A stretch of 64,000 bases of DNA from Megaustenia siamemsis (Eukaryota > Mollusca > Gastropoda > Stylommatophora > Ariophantidae). The first letter of the stretch is position 1. Every line of letters starts with the position of its first letter. The translations under genes were made by a program, and so were the position numbers. The stretch lies in contig JAVIAB010000102.1 in the NCBI GenBank assembly GCA_032433765.1, positions 7,067,007-7,131,006 on the forward strand, given 5' to 3'. Under the pieces are notes generated by a model. It had not been told where the DNA came from. It worked only from the letters and a program-made list of their open reading frames with translations, and did no database searches. Positions 1 through 10,463 of this stretch are shown here, in pieces.

Positions 1-354
1 GGGTGCATGGAGATTATGCTGCCCGTGACAGCCGTTACAGCGACTCATGTGTGTCTATTATGAGCTGCACGTCATTTGTACAGAGCACAGCGCGTTCAAA
101 ATTACACAGTTTTGTGCGCGCCGAGGCCCACCATTTTCAGAGACCAAAACTCACTCAGTTGAACAGCATGAACGATCAGGATGGAGACTTTTTAGTGGCT
201 GGATCAGGGGCTGAGCGGATAAGATAATACCCCGCCTGCAGTGAAGCCATTTCGTTCTAAAGTTATGGTCAAAGTCACAATCTCTTCTTTAACTTTTCAT
301 CAAGGTCATTATCTTTCATTGAAATCAACCTGACCTTTTCTGTTGCTCCTTAAA
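1..354. other. Unassigned sequence
   Basis: No open frame, tRNA-like box or repeat similarity to the rest of the window could be recognised here. It ends where the TTTAC-rich degenerate repeats begin. Confidence 0.4.
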
Positions 355-940
355 TCAGTACTCACCTTTACAATAGTTACTTAGACTCATCTTTACCTTA
401 ACTCTCTTCGTTAAATTTATCTTTACACGAATTGCCGTCCTTAAACTTATCTTTATGTTAACTGTCTTCCTTAAACGCATCTTTACAATAACGTCATTAA
501 TTATACTCATCTTTATATAAACTCGCTTCGTTAAATTTATCTTCACATGAATTGCCTTGCTTAAACTTATCTTTATGTTAACTGTCTTCATTAAACTCAT
601 CTTTACATTAACTGCTGTCTTAAACTCATCTTTACATTAACTGCTGTCTTAAACTCATCTTTACAATAAAGTCATTCCATAAACGCATCTTTACATTAAC
701 TGCTGTCTTAAACTCATCTTTACAATAACGTCATTCCATAAACGCATCTTTACATTAACTGCTGTCTTAAACTCATCTTTACAATAACGTCATTCCATAA
801 ACGCATCTTTACATTAACTGCTGTCTTAAACTCATCTTTACAATAACGTCATTCCATAAACGCATCTTTACATTAACTGCTGTCTTAAACTCATCTTTAC
901 AATAACGTCATTCCATAAACGCATCTTTACATTATCTGCC
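355..940. repeat. 59-bp minisatellite (degenerate left half)
   Basis: From about 600 to 940 the period is 59 bp (for example 681 and 740 start the same phase). Each unit is made of two related halves of about 30 bp, both built around CATCTTTACA. The left part, 355-600, has the same half-units but is much more diverged. About six clear full units are present. Confidence 0.85.
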
Positions 941-1211
941 TTAATTAAGCTCATTATCACCTCTACTCTGTTTCTTTACATTGATCATCACTGTTTCAAT
1001 CATTTTTTTAACCAATGACGTCATAGCATGGCTTGCCATCTGCGGGATATGGCAAGTATGTGCATATTGATGTATGAATGACATTTGATCACCTTTACAT
1101 AATTCAAGTATAAATGACGTGATCATCTTTACACGATTCTTGCAAAAATGACATTTCATCATCTTTATCTAGTAAAATTCTAAAATCAAAAAATAAAATG
1201 TAAAGTAAAAT
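941..1211. repeat. Diverged ancestral half-units linking two arrays
   Basis: Scattered, unequally spaced copies of AAATGACRT followed by GATCATCTTTAC occur here. These words are shared with the 59-bp array on the left and the 32-bp and 36-bp arrays on the right, so the stretch looks like old, decayed array. Confidence 0.5.
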
Positions 1212-1437
1212 AAAAAAAGAGAGCTAATTTCCAATGTTAGGAAGAAACAATCATTATTTTTTGGCCATGTTATGAGAATAGAACAGCTGGAATATATTGT
1301 AACAACTGGGAAAATTGAGGGACGAAGAGATAGAGGGAAGCAAAGAGAAAAGATACCAGACAGCTTAAGAGAATGGCTTGGCAGAAGGTCAACAACAGAA
1401 ATGATAAATAGCTGCCGAGATCGAATGATGATGATCT
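1212..1437 (+). mobile_element. RTE-A non-LTR retrotransposon, 3' tail
   Basis: Translation in shifting frames gives the C-terminal end of an endonuclease-reverse transcriptase polyprotein: a FGHVMR motif, LEYIVTTGKIEG, then REWLGRRSTTEM. It ends in (GATGAT). The copy is 5'-truncated to about 225 bp and is non-functional. The same family occurs at 23334-23795, 25540-25800, 47067-47227 and 63050-63396. RTE-clade assignment is from general resemblance to annotated animal RTE proteins. It lies between two minisatellites and interrupts their continuity. Confidence 0.75.
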
Positions 1438-2600
1438 AGTAAAATAACATGTTATTGTCTTTATGCTAGTAAAAATGACACGTGATCGACTATGATTCTA
1501 GTAAAAATGACATGTGATCGACAATGATTATAGTAAAAATGACACGTGATCGACTATGATTCTAGTCAAAATGACACGTGATCGACTATGATTCTAGTAA
1601 AAATGACACGTGATCGACTATGATTCTAGTACAAATGACACGTGATCGACTATGATTCTAGTACAAATGACACGTGATCAACTATGATTCTAGTCAAAAT
1701 GACACGTTGTCGACTATGATTCTAGTCAAAATGACACGTGATCGACTATGATTCTAGTAAAAATGACACGTGATCGACTATGATTCTAGTCAAAATGACA
1801 CATTGTCGACTATGATTCTAGTCAAAATGACACGTGATCGACTATGATTCTAGTAAAAATGACATGTGATCGACAATGATTATAGTAAAAATGACACGTG
1901 ATCGACTATGATTCTAGTCAAAATGGCACGTGAACGACTATGATTCTAGTACAAATGACACGTGATCGACTATGATTCTAGTAAAAATGACACGTTGTCG
2001 ACTATGATTCTAGTAAAAATGACAAGTGATCGACTATGATTCTAGTACAAATGACACGTGATCGACTATGATTCTAGTCAAAATGACACGTTATCGACTA
2101 TGATTCTAGTACAAATGACACGTTGTCGACTATGATTCTTGTACAAATGACACGTGATCGACTAATGATTATAGTACAAATGACACGTTGTCGACTATGA
2201 TTCTAGTACAAATGACACGTTGTCGACTATGATTCTAGTACAAATGACACGTTGTCGACTATGATTCTAGTACAAATGATACGTGATCGACTATGATTCT
2301 AGTGCAAATGACACGTGATCGACTATGATTCTAGTACAAATGACACGTTGTCGACTATGATTCTAGTACAAATGACACGTTGTCGACTATGATTCTAGTA
2401 CAAATGACACGTGATCGACTATGATTCTAGTACAAATGACACGTTGTCGACTATGATTCTGGTACAAATGACACGTTGTCGACTATGATTCTAGTACAAA
2501 TGACACGTTGTCGACTATGATTCTAGTACAAATGACACGTGATCAGCTATGATTCTAGTAAAAATGACACGTGATCGACTATGATTCTAGTAAAGATGAC
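1438..2600. repeat. 32-bp minisatellite, about 36 units
   Basis: Unit of 32 bp containing AAATGACACGTGATCGAC. Two main unit types alternate irregularly: CACGTGATCGAC and CACGTTGTCGAC. Other variable sites are AGTAAAA, AGTCAAA and AGTACAA. 2600-2785 continues as decayed units. Confidence 0.93.
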
Positions 2601-2784
2601 ATGCGACCACCCTTGCATGATTCTATTATAAATGACATGTGATCATCCACATCTGATTTTAGTATGATGACATATGACCATCTTTACGTGATTTTGCCAT
2701 AAAAGACACGTTATCATTAATTCTTTAAAATTTCCTTTACATTAATTAACTTTTAGTTCTAGTTTTAGTTTTAATTTATTTACA
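2601..2784. repeat. Decayed transition between 32-bp and 36-bp arrays
   Basis: Irregular copies of AAATGACATGTGATCATC and related words, then a short T-rich stretch. It shares words with both neighbours and joins the two arrays without a sharp boundary. Confidence 0.55.
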
Positions 2785-3925
2785 TTATACCAGTATAAAT
2801 GACATGTTCCCATCGGTTCCTTATACTAGTATAAATGACATGTTCCCATCGGTTCCTTATACCAGTATAAATGACATGTTCTCATCGGTTCCTTATACCA
2901 GTATAAATGACATGTTCCTATCGGTTCCTTATACTAGTATAAACGACATGTTCCCATCGGTTCCTTATACTAGTATATATGACATGTTCCCATCGGTTCC
3001 TTATACTAGTATAAATGACATGTTCCCATCGGTTCCTTATACTAGTATAAACGACATGTTCCCGTCGATTCCTTATACTAGTATAAATGACATGTTCCCG
3101 TCAGTTCCTTATACTAGTATAAACGACATGTTCCCGTCGGTTCCTGATACCCGAATAAATGACATGCTCCCGTCGGTTCCTGATACCAGTATAAATGACT
3201 TGTTCCCATCGGTTCCTGATACCAGTATAAATGACATGTTCCCATCGGTTCCTTATACTAGTATAAATGACATGTTCCCATCGGTTCCTTATACTAGTAT
3301 AAATGACATGTTCCCATCGGTTCCTTATACTAGTATAAACGACATGTTCCCATCGGTTCCTTATACTAGTATAAATGACATGTTCCCATCGGTTCCTTAT
3401 ACTAGTATAAATGACATGTTCCCATCGGTTCCTGATACCAGTATAAATGACATGTTCCCATCGGTTCCTTATACTAGTATAAATGACATGTTCCCGTCAG
3501 TTCCTGATACCATTATAAATGACATGGTCCCATCGGTTCCTGATACCAGTATAAATGACATGTTCCCATCGGTTCCTTACACTCGTATAAATGACATGTT
3601 CCCATCGGTTCCTGATACCAGTATAAATGACATGTTCCCATCGGTTCCTTATACTAGTATAAATGACATGTTCCGTCAGTTCCTGATACCATTATAATGA
3701 CATGGTCCCATCGGTTCCTGATACCAGTATAAATGACATGTTCCCATCGGTTCCTTATACTAGTATAAATGACATGTTCCCATCGGTTCCTGATACCAGT
3801 ATAAACGACATGTTCCCATCGGTTCCTGATACCAGTATAAATCACATGTTCCCATCGGTTCCTGATACCATTATAAATGACATGGTCCCATCGGTTCCTG
3901 ATACCAATATAAATGACAATTGAAT
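2785..3925. repeat. 36-bp minisatellite, about 31 units
   Basis: Unit of 36 bp containing AGTATAAATGACATGTTCCC. Because 36 is divisible by three, a 297-codon frame stays open from 2804 to 3697 with a 12-residue period. A one-base deletion near 3672 breaks it, and there is no coding context. Unit variants differ mainly at CCTTATACT versus CCTGATACC. Confidence 0.94.
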
Positions 3926-4259
3926 ATCTGTAATTAATCTCTAGTGTAAATGGCTCCTAAGTGTAAATGATCGATTAATATGATATTCTACCGTTCCCCA
4001 ACTCCCTTCTCTTTTCTCTTTCCAAACAATGATACCATTATTTTGATGAATCATTTCACGGGAAGAGCTATGTTAACAACATTCCAACAAATTACACAAA
4101 AAAAAATCAACAACAGAAAAATAGTAAAGAACAATAGGGTCAAAACAAAGAAATGCATATAAATGCGAAGCTGCAGTAACGCTTTTTGTAAGGAGAAATG
4201 GAAAAAAAATTAATATATAGAATAAAAATAGAAAAAAAACGGTGTGATTTGATGCTATA
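3926..4259. other. Unassigned AT-rich sequence
   Basis: AT-rich DNA with no recognised gene or repeat similarity beyond a few decayed AAATGAC words near 3945-3975. Confidence 0.4.
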
Positions 4260-4322
4260 TGTAATAAACGGACGACGCAAAATTAAACAACGTTTCGGCT
4301 CAATAGGCATTCAGCAGAAACA
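4260..4322 (-). mobile_element. Possible retroelement terminus with CCGAAACG motif
   Basis: On the minus strand it reads TGCTGAATGCC, a short spacer, then GAGCCGAAACGTTG. This layout resembles the termini at 8090-8310 and 42290-42535. Such GAAACG ends are common in Penelope-like and other retroelements. No coding part is attached, so the class is uncertain. Confidence 0.3.
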
Positions 4323-4346
4323 AACACACAACACACACACACACAG
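4323..4346. repeat. (AC)n microsatellite
   Basis: About 24 bp of nearly pure CA dinucleotides immediately beside the CCGAAACG-type terminus. Confidence 0.9.
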
Positions 4347-4404
4347 GTATGTATTTAAAACCCAAAAAATATAATAAATAAAAAAATATATAATAATCAT
4401 CATG

Positions 4405-4570
4405 TACCGTACCGGTTGGCGTTGGCGATCAGGTCCGTCCACAATCTTCTATCACTTGATGTCATGGCATGGAAAACAGTCAACAACAGAACTGATACGA
4501 TACACTGTGGATAGAAGATTGTGGAAGGAAATGATCACCTACGCCAACCCGTTTGGCACATAATGATGAT
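4405..4570 (+). mobile_element. RTE-B tail, inverted head-to-head pair
   Basis: Bases 4405-4456 are the reverse complement of the RTE-B end (CCGGTTGGCGT and CACAATCTTCTATC). From about 4458 the plus strand carries the RTE-B end itself, through GATAGAAGATTGTGG at 4510-4524 and CTACGCCAACC near 4550. The two arms, about 50 bp each and about 50 bp apart, could fold into a hairpin. It is either an inverted duplication or two insertions. The plus arm runs directly into the 260-bp duplicated segment. Confidence 0.75.
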
Positions 4571-4820
4571 TAATTAAATCTCAAACTGGTAAAATTGTCG
4601 CCCCTGATTAACTGGTTCAACATGATTCTATGAGCAAGGTAGATCACTCTCTTTTGATCTCCGGACTGGTGTTAAGTGTAAATGTCTCATCCGATCGTAA
4701 ACTTGTTGTGTGAGATTCTAATAGGACTAACTTTTGAAGATCTCATGTAACGTATTATCCCGTCATTGTGAACAAATGCAAACAGAAGAGGGATATTCCG
4801 GGACACACGAATGAAAAGAA
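4561..4820 (+). repeat. 260-bp dispersed duplicate (copy 1)
   Basis: This is nearly identical to 15078-15338, with few substitutions and one-base indels over about 260 bp. In both places it follows an RTE-B end that carries the same CCAACCCGTTTGGCAC variant. That shared variant suggests the two loci were copied together as a segment. Confidence 0.85.
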
Positions 4821-5103
4821 AGTGTAGATAATAAATAACCTTTTATTTTCTCTGGCCCTCAGAAAATAAACCTTTTATTTCAGAGGGTCAGATCTGAACT
4901 CTATAAAGACGTCGAGGGTCACCTATTAGAGCTATTATATAAATTACCTAATTTGCATTCACAAACGATTGTAACGTAAACATCTTATTAATAATGGAGA
5001 GTAGAAGACAGAAGAAAGTATGGAATGAAAGGGAGTGGGGTGAGACAGAAAAAGAGGGGAAGGGGAGTGGTGGAGAGAAAATTCAACATTTAATTATAAA
5101 TAG
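4821..5103. other. Unassigned, with small imperfect hairpin
   Basis: 4840-4892 contains AACCTTTTATTT twice and an imperfect inverted pair (CTGGCCCTCAGAAA and TTTCAGAGGGTCAG). The rest is purine-rich (5010-5090) with no recognised gene. Confidence 0.4.
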
Positions 5104-5332
5104 GACTGGACTGCAAAGGACGTCGGGTTCGATCCTGATCGACGGCTTCCGGGCTCACCCAGCTTGAAATGGGTACCCGAATTTTTTTATATTGGAATAG
5201 TAAGGCGGCACGGGCGTAATTCCGACCACATTACCCCAAAAATCATGTATCGAAGGTCTGTAAAAATTTATGGTCACTAACACCATATTCCCTATACGCC
5301 ACTTGGCGTGACGGAGCCCTTTACTTATTTCT
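5104..5332 (+). mobile_element. S1 SINE, 5'-truncated
   Basis: Lacks the A box but keeps the B-box region (GGTTCGATCCT), the core, and the terminal ACGCCACTTGGCGT hairpin. It is followed by a T-rich stretch and then RTE-C. Confidence 0.88.
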
Positions 5333-5360
5333 TTTAATTATAAACAGTAATCTTACCAGT

Positions 5361-5732
5361 TAGGAGCCTTTGAAATGTGGATTTATAGAAGAATATGTAG
5401 AATTGGATAGAAAGAAAAGAAAACAAACGATGAAGTCTTAAAACAACTAAAAATGAAAAGAGAACTACTAAACACAATTAGAACAAGACAAATGAAATTA
5501 TGGGACATGTTAAAAGATACAAAAGCCTAATAAAAGTAATATTGGAAGGGAGAATACAAGATAAAAGAGGCAGAGGCAGACCAAGACTAACATGGACGAG
5601 TAACATCAAAAGATGGATAAGTCAACCAATGACAATCTGCACTATCAAAGCAAGAGACAGAGTGGAATGGCGCTCCATGGTAACCAACCTTCGATGCGGA
5701 GACGGTACTCAATGATGATGATGACCAGTTAG
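5361..5732 (+). mobile_element. RTE-C retrotransposon, 3' tail
   Basis: Encodes the decayed C-terminus of a reverse transcriptase polyprotein: FEMWIYRRI at the start (codons disrupted), then the frame 5500-5715 with GHVKRYKSL, KRGRGRPRLTWTSN, VEWRSMVTNLRCGDGTQ. The stop is the first TGA of the terminal (ATG)n tail. It has an in-frame stop after RRICRIG and a shift around 5495, so it is a dead 5'-truncated copy. Sisters: 38453-39154, 41159-41560, 46393-46628, and the pair 53672-53725 plus 54038-54540. Confidence 0.82.
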
Positions 5733-5754
5733 GGTTTGAGCTTTTATGTGTTTA

Positions 5755-5776
5755 CTTTTATTTATTTATTTATTTT
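5755..5776. repeat. (TTTA)n microsatellite
   Basis: About five TTTA units between the RTE-C tail and a hAT-like terminus. Confidence 0.8.
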
Positions 5777-5853
5777 CAAATCGAGCACAAGGGCCGGTCA
5801 GAATAGCTTTCCGGACCGGTTCTGGCCCGCGGACTGTAAGCTGCGAACCCCTG
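5777..5853 (-). mobile_element. Possible hAT-type terminal inverted repeat, solo
   Basis: Read on the minus strand from 5853 it starts CAGGGGTTCGCAGCTTACAG and continues with CCGCGGGCCAGAACCGG. A CAGGGGT start followed by a GCGGGCC block is typical of many animal hAT ends. I did not find the partner end, so it may be a solo terminus or a chance match. Confidence 0.35.
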
Positions 5854-6345
5854 TGTAGAACCATACTATGTCAAGCGAGTTAGAAGAAGCTGAAACGGAA
5901 ATCGGGTGCGGTCCCTGTCACGCCCTATCTTGACACTGGAAGTAGCACGCAAACCGAAACCGCTAAGTCATAGCTCCCGAAAAGGTAGCTCTGTTCACAA
6001 ATTAAACATGCACGACTCCAAAACAGGCATCTATAGTTAGCACAGCGGCCAAAAAGGAATTACTCCAATTGTGTGACGTTTCCAACTTTGCGAGCAGGGC
6101 CAGTCCCAGGGTAGAATGAATCAGCTGTCACTGGCTCGCAGCATTGCCACCTTTATTGAAACCCGAAAGGCTGATAGGAGTTTCCCCGAAAACATCCCAC
6201 GCATGTGACGTCTTGAGCTATGTTAGCTATGACAACTGACGTCATTATTACCGACAACCGCCTCTGCTCTCAATACTGAAAACGTCACAGACTTTGGGTG
6301 GTACCCCTCAACGGGCAAGCTTTCGATAGAGGTGGTAATAAGCTA
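5854..6345. other. Unassigned sequence
   Basis: Moderate GC, apparently unique within the window. No convincing open frame or repeat family was recognised. Confidence 0.4.
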
Positions 6346-6440
6346 TCATAACTGAAGTCGCCAGACACGTGCTGAAGTTGGATGTGTTGGGCCGAAAGGC
6401 GCAAATATCACAGTTATACTGTAAACCACAACACAACGCA
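6346..6440 (+). mobile_element. S3 SINE, 3' fragment
   Basis: Contains GCTGAAGTTGGATGTG and TTGGGCCGAAAGGCGC followed by AAACCACAAC. This matches the 3' part of S3 seen in minus orientation at 7922-7990, 8805-8960 and 13430-13520. No head is attached. Confidence 0.6.
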
Positions 6441-7387
6441 GACACACCCACTTAACGTCCTTTTAAGGGCGGATGATGAAGAGTAATTCTGTAGTCTACT
6501 AGAATACTCTAGAATACTTTAGTCATCGGGCGAACGCAAGCAAGCAAGACGCCAGACACTGTAGGTTTTTCAGGATTTTCCTCTCTGTCCGCTGGCCTTA
6601 CTACTATATATGGCATTGGCACATAGTTATGGTTATGGTTACGGTTATGGTTAGTTAAAGACTCCGGTACCACTGCAACCGAATAAAACATTTCTCAACC
6701 GCCTGTGCAGGTGGAAGCATCTGAATTAACAACTCATCTCATTGAAGGATCAAAACAAAGAAAGGCAGCTTAAGTCCTTATCATAGCAGCTGCAGCACAC
6801 GCCAAAAGACATAAGGCCAACGGCACCGAAAGTGAACTCAGCTGAATTGTCCTTCGTCATACTATATCATCATTCATCGTAGGCAATCGGAATATCGAAA
6901 CACGATCCGGATGAAACACACAGCTCACGGTGTGCACAGAGCGCTAAACTCAGTAGCTCCGGCAGTAAACCGGACATGGAATATGACACTGGCCCAGTTG
7001 GGGGGGCTTCGAACCGATTGGAGCGAAATAACAAATAGCGACCAGGTCGTTGGACATCTCATGGGCTGAGAACTGTCAGTGACTCGTACCGACTACTTAC
7101 CTCAGAATCAGTGAACCACTACTGACCAAGCCATTACGCTAATTCAGTGCGGTGACTTTGGATACCAACTAGGCTCTGTGTTCAAGAGGTGATGATCAAG
7201 GGCACAAAGTATCGCGTCTTAGTTGTAAAATGCGATATAACTTAACATGCGACAATTTTACGCCATTTCAATGTCCAATGAAATGAATCAATTGCTGTTG
7301 GGTCGAAAATAAAAAAAAACCCTAAAAAACAAAGAACAAAACAATATGGGGCTACCTTTACAAAACAGCAAAAAGCTTGAACTAGTC
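6441..7387. other. Unassigned sequence
   Basis: No gene recognised. It contains a short run of about five GGTTAT/GGTTAC hexamers at 6625-6657 and A-rich stretches near 7308-7345. Short frames here have no recognisable domain. Confidence 0.4.
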
Positions 7388-7550
<163 letters not shown>

Positions 7551-7571
7551 TGACTACCAAAGGGATATATA

Positions 7572-7886
7572 CTCATCTTCATCATCATCATCATGTGCCA
7601 TACCGGTTGGCGTAGGTGATCATGTTCCTCCACAATCTTCTATCTACAGTGCAATGTATCAGTTCTGTTGTTGACTGTTTTCCATGCCATGACACCAAGC
7701 TATCCAGTATTTTCTCTCTTTGTCGCCCGCGATCTCTCTTTCCTTTTATTTTGCCAGTTGTAATCAAGTATTCCAACTTTCCTCTTCTCATGATGTGCCC
7801 GAAAAATGTTGATTTCTTCTTTATGATATTTTTTAACAGCTCCCTTTTTGCGTTGGTCTCTTTGAGAGGAGCTCATCTTCATCATC
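7572..7886 (-). mobile_element. RTE-B tail with possible target-site duplication
   Basis: The minus strand encodes the RTE-B C-terminus (KKYHKEEINIFRAHHEKRK in one frame; the parallel frame gives YLITTGKIKGKRDRGRQREK, then SWHGKQSTTELI). The copy is about 285 bp. CTCATCTTCATCATC occurs at both 7572-7586 and 7872-7886 and is a candidate 15-bp target-site duplication. The left copy overlaps the CAT tail, so chance contribution is possible. Confidence 0.82.
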
Positions 7887-7921
7887 CACCTTTAAAAGGA
7901 CATTCAGTGAACGTAGATGAC

Positions 7922-7990
7922 TAGTCTTGTGGTTTATTTATGCCTTTCGACCCAGCACATCCGACTTCAGTGCTGCACTTTCTAGTATCG
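7922..7990 (-). mobile_element. S3 SINE, 3' fragment
   Basis: On the minus strand it reads CTGAAGTCGGATGTGCTGGG and TCGAAAGGCATAAATAAACC, matching the S3 3' region at 6346-6440 and 13430-13520. Confidence 0.6.
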
Positions 7991-8089
7991 GTTGCTTTCC
8001 CTCTCCGATTCCTTCATACAAAGCGAGACTAGACCGGTCAGTCCGTTATTATAGGCACTGCGAATAGGTGGAGTAGGGTTTGGATAGTT

Positions 8090-8310
8090 CATATCACAGA
8101 TCCTGCCGCACGCCATCAAGGAGCCAGTATGGTGACAGTTGTTTACAAACAAAAAGAAGCACAACAAAATACTAATGTTTCGGACCTATATGTGGCCTAC
8201 TTGAGAAATCAAGAGCAACGACAACAAACGATGAAACACGGATAACTACTTCTACATCTAGGATGATTGGAACAGGTAAGTTAAGGAGTAGTGGACTGTG
8301 GGATAAGAGA
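8090..8310 (-). mobile_element. Dispersed retroelement-like repeat, copy 1
   Basis: The minus strand aligns over about 200 bp with the plus strand of 42290-42535. Shared words include CAACAAACGATG, ACATCTAGGATGAT, CAGGTAAGTTAA and AAGGAGCCAGTA (as written on the plus strand here). On the minus strand it has GTAGGCC, a short spacer, then GGTCCGAAACATT, a layout often seen at Penelope-like termini. No coding part was seen. Confidence 0.6.
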
Positions 8311-8390
8311 TGAGAATATGAAACGATGGAGAGACGTCCTTTATGTTGAAGGGTAGGTTGTATGTGGAAATACGAAAGTAATTTTTTTTT

Positions 8391-8757
8391 CCTCGTTGGC
8401 CAGCTTTTACCTCTGACGAAGTCCCTAGAGACTAGGAACTGAATTTTACGTGTTAATCCATTTTTCCCTGGCAGCCGCGTGCACAGGGGTCCCTCGCCGC
8501 ACAGGCAGATAACTCAGACTTTGGAGGTACTCATATTTTTTCCGTCGATGAGTAGTTAATGTTTCAAGCCGGACCTCGCTGCTGAGACCAGGGGTGGTTG
8601 CCGCAGAGAGAAATCATAAATAAAAATCCCAACCGGTGTAGCCGCGATTTGAACCCACAACCTCTCGGTCTCAAGGTCGGCGTCTTGCCTCGGGACCAAC
8701 CAGTCCCCCAGCTGTTCCAGCTCTGTTACTGTCTGGATCCGTGCCTCCACCTACACT
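8391..8757 (-). mobile_element. S2 tRNA-derived SINE, nearly full length
   Basis: Read on the minus strand from about 8715: tRNA-like head GACTGGTTGGTCCCGAGG, B box GGTTCAAATCG at about 8660, then a body with TTTCTCTCTGCGGCAACCAC and a 3' part with CTAGTCTCTAGGGACTTCG. The upstream part to 8757 may be flank. A second, internally deleted copy is at 47228-47510, and fragments lie at 51066-51188 and perhaps 15880-16025. Confidence 0.85.
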
Positions 8758-8804
8758 AGTCACGGGATCTCTCCTTCTTAGCCTTCACCCGTTAAGTAGG
8801 CATG

Positions 8805-10430
8805 GATTAGTTGTGTCGCTAGCTTACGACACAGTCACTATATCTCCGCCTTTCGGCACGATACATTAATAGGTAAATTTGCTTAACAATGTTTGCCCGG
8901 ACAGCGGCATTTATGGCTTGCTCTTTTCGACTTTAAACTGTAAGTGATTCGTTAACGTGCGCGAGTGCACACGGGATCTTCTTTTTTTTCTTCTCCGTTT
9001 CCCGAGAGAACTAGACATCGAATCTCACTACCCAGAGAAGGCTAGACATCGAATCTCACTACCCAGAGAGAAGGCTAGACATCGAATCTCACTACCCAGA
9101 GAGAGGGCTAGACATCGAATCTCACTACCCAGAGAGAAGGCTAGACATCGAATCTCACTACCTAGAGAGAGAGCTAGACATCGAATCTCACTACCCAGAG
9201 AGAAGGCTAGACATCGAATCTCACTACCCAGAGAGAAGGCTAGACATCGATTCTCACTACCCAGAGAGAGAGAGAGAAAACTAGACATCGAATCTCACTA
9301 CCCAGAGAGAAGGCTAGACATCGAATCTCCCTACCCAGAGAGAGAACTAGACATCGAATCTCACTACCCAGAGAGAAGGCTAGACATCGAATCTCACTAC
9401 ACAGAGAGAGAACTAGACATCGAATCTCACTACCCAGAGAGAAGGCTAGACATCGAATCTCACTACCCAGGGAGAGAACTAGACATCGAATCTCACTACC
9501 CAGAGAGAAGGCTAGACATCGAATCTCACTACCCAGAGAGAGAACTAGACATCGAATCTCACTACCCAGAGAGAAGGCTTGACATTGAATCTCACTACCC
9601 AGAGAGAAGGCTTGACATTGAATCTCACTACCCAGAGAGAGGGTTAAACATCGAATCTCACTACCCAGAGAGAGGGCTAGACATCGAATCTCACTACCCA
9701 GAGAGAAGGCTAGACATCGAATCTCACTACCCAGAGAGAAGGCTAGACATCGATTCTCACTACCCAGAGAGAGAGAGAAAACTAGACATCGAATCTCACT
9801 ACCCAGAGAGAAGGCTAGACATCGAATCTCCCTACCCAGAGAGAGAACTAGACATCGAATCTCACTACCCAGAGAGAAGGCTAGACATCGAATCTCACTA
9901 CACAGAGAGAGAACTAGACATCGAATCTCACTACCCAGAGAGAAGGCTAGACATCGAATCTCACTACACAGAGAGAGAACTAGACATCGAATCTCACTAC
10001 CCAGAGAAAAGGCTAGACATCGAATCTCACTACCCAGGGAGAGAACTAGACATCGAATCTCACTACCCAGAGAGAAGGCTAGACATCGAATCTCACTACC
10101 CAGAGAGAGAACTAGACATCGAATCTCACTACCCAGAGAGAAGGCTTGACATTGAATCTCACTACCCAGAGAGAAGGCTTGACATTGAATCTCACTACCC
10201 AGAGAGAGGGCTAAACATCGAATCTCACTACCCAGAGAGAGGGCTAGACATCGAATCTCACTACCAGAGAGCTTGACATCGAATCTCACTACCCAGAGAC
10301 CGGGGAGAGTAAATCCGCGAAAAAACCACGTGTTAAAATTTGGAAAAATGCCCCCACCCCCTGTTGTGGGAATCGAACCCAGGACCCACCTGTTCAGAGG
10401 CCGACCGACATCTTCTCTCCAGACTACACA
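8805..10430 (-). mobile_element. S3 SINE interrupted by its own 33-bp minisatellite
   Basis: Read on the minus strand, the head lies at 10428 to about 10300. It has the tRNA-like B box GGGTTCGATTCCC near 10370. Next comes GGTCTCTGGGTAGTGAGATT, then the array, then CCGTGTGCACTCGCGCACG near 8960-8985, and the 3' part to 8805. The order is the same as in the unexpanded copy at 13430-13795, where the seed is present once. I infer that the array grew inside an inserted SINE. Confidence 0.8.
9012..10297. repeat. 33-bp minisatellite inside S3, about 38 units
   Basis: Unit of 33 bp containing CTAGACATCGAATCTCACTA. The number of GA dinucleotides between units varies slightly. A block with the rare variant CATCGATTCTC and a longer GA run occurs at 9248 and again at 9751, so about 500 bp was duplicated inside the array. 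A 439-codon plus frame (8957-10276) and a 349-codon minus frame (9240-10289) are open because the period is divisible by three; I do not treat them as genes. Confidence 0.95.
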
Positions 10431-10434
10431 GCCA

Positions 10435-10459
10435 CCCCCCCCCCCCCCCCCCCCCCCCC
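10435..10459. repeat. Poly-C tract (25 C)
   Basis: Uninterrupted C run between the S3 head and the S1 start. The minus strand is a 25-G run with quadruplex potential. Its length may be affected by sequencing. Confidence 0.9.
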
Positions 10460-10463
10460 ATCT

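Noticed and set aside
6625..6657. Telomere-like hexamers (GGTTAT)
   Set aside because: Only about five degenerate units and not the animal TTAGGG repeat.
8957..10289. 439-codon and 349-codon repeat proteins in the 33-bp array
   Set aside because: Same cause (11-codon period), and the array is inside a SINE.
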